DNA of 64,000 nucleotides, taken from NCBI GenBank assembly GCA_013365325.1, contig JABVXV010000219.1:1-64000 (forward strand). The letters are read 5' to 3'. Positions 63,601-64,000 of the stretch are shown piece after piece. Origin of the DNA: Dipetalonema caudispina (Eukaryota; Nematoda; Chromadorea; Rhabditida; Onchocercidae). Below the pieces are notes generated by a model. It searched no databases, had not been told where the DNA came from, and saw nothing but the letters and a program-made list of their open reading frames with translations. A program made the position numbers and the translations under genes. The first letter of the stretch is position 1, and the number at the start of each line of letters is the position of its first letter.

Positions 63601-64000
63601 GGTTAAAAGTTAGTATTTTTGTCTTTGTTGATTACATGCGTCATATAAAAGTAGTCAGGTTGGATTTCTACCAGTAACTGTCATTCGTCCATTGTCTTGC
63701 TCTCAACAGTTTTGAGATATTGTAGTATAGTATTAAGGGTTTCTCCGAGGTTAGGTTTTTGATGTAGTGGTACTTGTTTACATGATAAAATAATTCAGAC
63801 ATCAATCTTGTGGGATCAAATATTTATTTAGGTTCTTAAGAAGTCTTTGACAAGGTAATGAATTCAGAAAAGGGAAATTTGGATATTGCAGAGTGTGACA
63901 TTACTCGATTTTTGGACTGAAACTCAGTAGGATTTTCGCTTTCTATTTAAAATTCCAAGCTACATTTAGTAAAAATTACAGCTCTCTTGAGAACATTAAT
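60640..64000. other. intergenic, no gene seen
   Basis: Open frames here are short and have no protein-like content or paired splice signals on either strand. There is no tandem repeat and no recognisable transposon. The stretch could contain introns or untranslated sequence of a gene that continues to the right. Confidence 0.5.

Overview
The window looks like nuclear DNA of a parasitic nematode, most likely a filarial worm. It is AT-rich, and its genes are broken into many short exons with GT...AG introns whose acceptors read TTTTCAG. Several gene starts sit a few bases after such an acceptor, as expected for spliced-leader trans-splicing. All gene models here were built by hand from reading frame, splice phase and recognised protein families. 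Species assignment is inference.

Region 1-13.4 kb is gene-poor: a long TTA microsatellite, several degenerate ATT/ATC arrays and only weak coding hints. At 13.5-17.6 kb (+) a four-exon gene encodes a secreted, basic-site-processed, six-cysteine ligand whose last 105 residues resemble the insect PTTH/Trunk cystine-knot hormones. At 17.7-21.1 kb there are scattered + strand exon candidates that I could not join into a gene. At 22.6-26.95 kb lies one decayed BEL/Pao LTR retrotransposon with both LTRs, a tRNA primer site and a 5-bp target duplication; its ribonuclease H and integrase parts are missing.

Region 27.4-53.8 kb carries seven genes, all on the minus strand. In coordinate order they are: glod-4 (glyoxalase-domain protein), a har-1/CHCHD2-10 twin CX9C mitochondrial protein, an unknown coiled-coil-like protein, a 1,253-residue secreted multi-EF-hand protein, an unknown ~120-residue protein, glia maturation factor (GMF), and an FBXO42-type F-box/Kelch protein. 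Inside the coiled-coil gene is a ~170-bp stretch that encodes part of a lipoyl domain of the type found in alphaproteobacterial (Rickettsiales/Wolbachia-like) pyruvate dehydrogenase E2; it can be read as an in-frame exon.

Region 55.1-60.5 kb (+) is a 14-exon PPM1D/Wip1-type PP2C phosphatase. It lies head-to-head with fbxo42 across 1.3 kb. In vertebrates both proteins restrain p53, so the pairing is notable. The last 3.5 kb shows no gene I can support.

The two strongest leads are the PTTH/Trunk-like hormone gene and the Wolbachia-like lipoyl fragment that seems to have become an exon.
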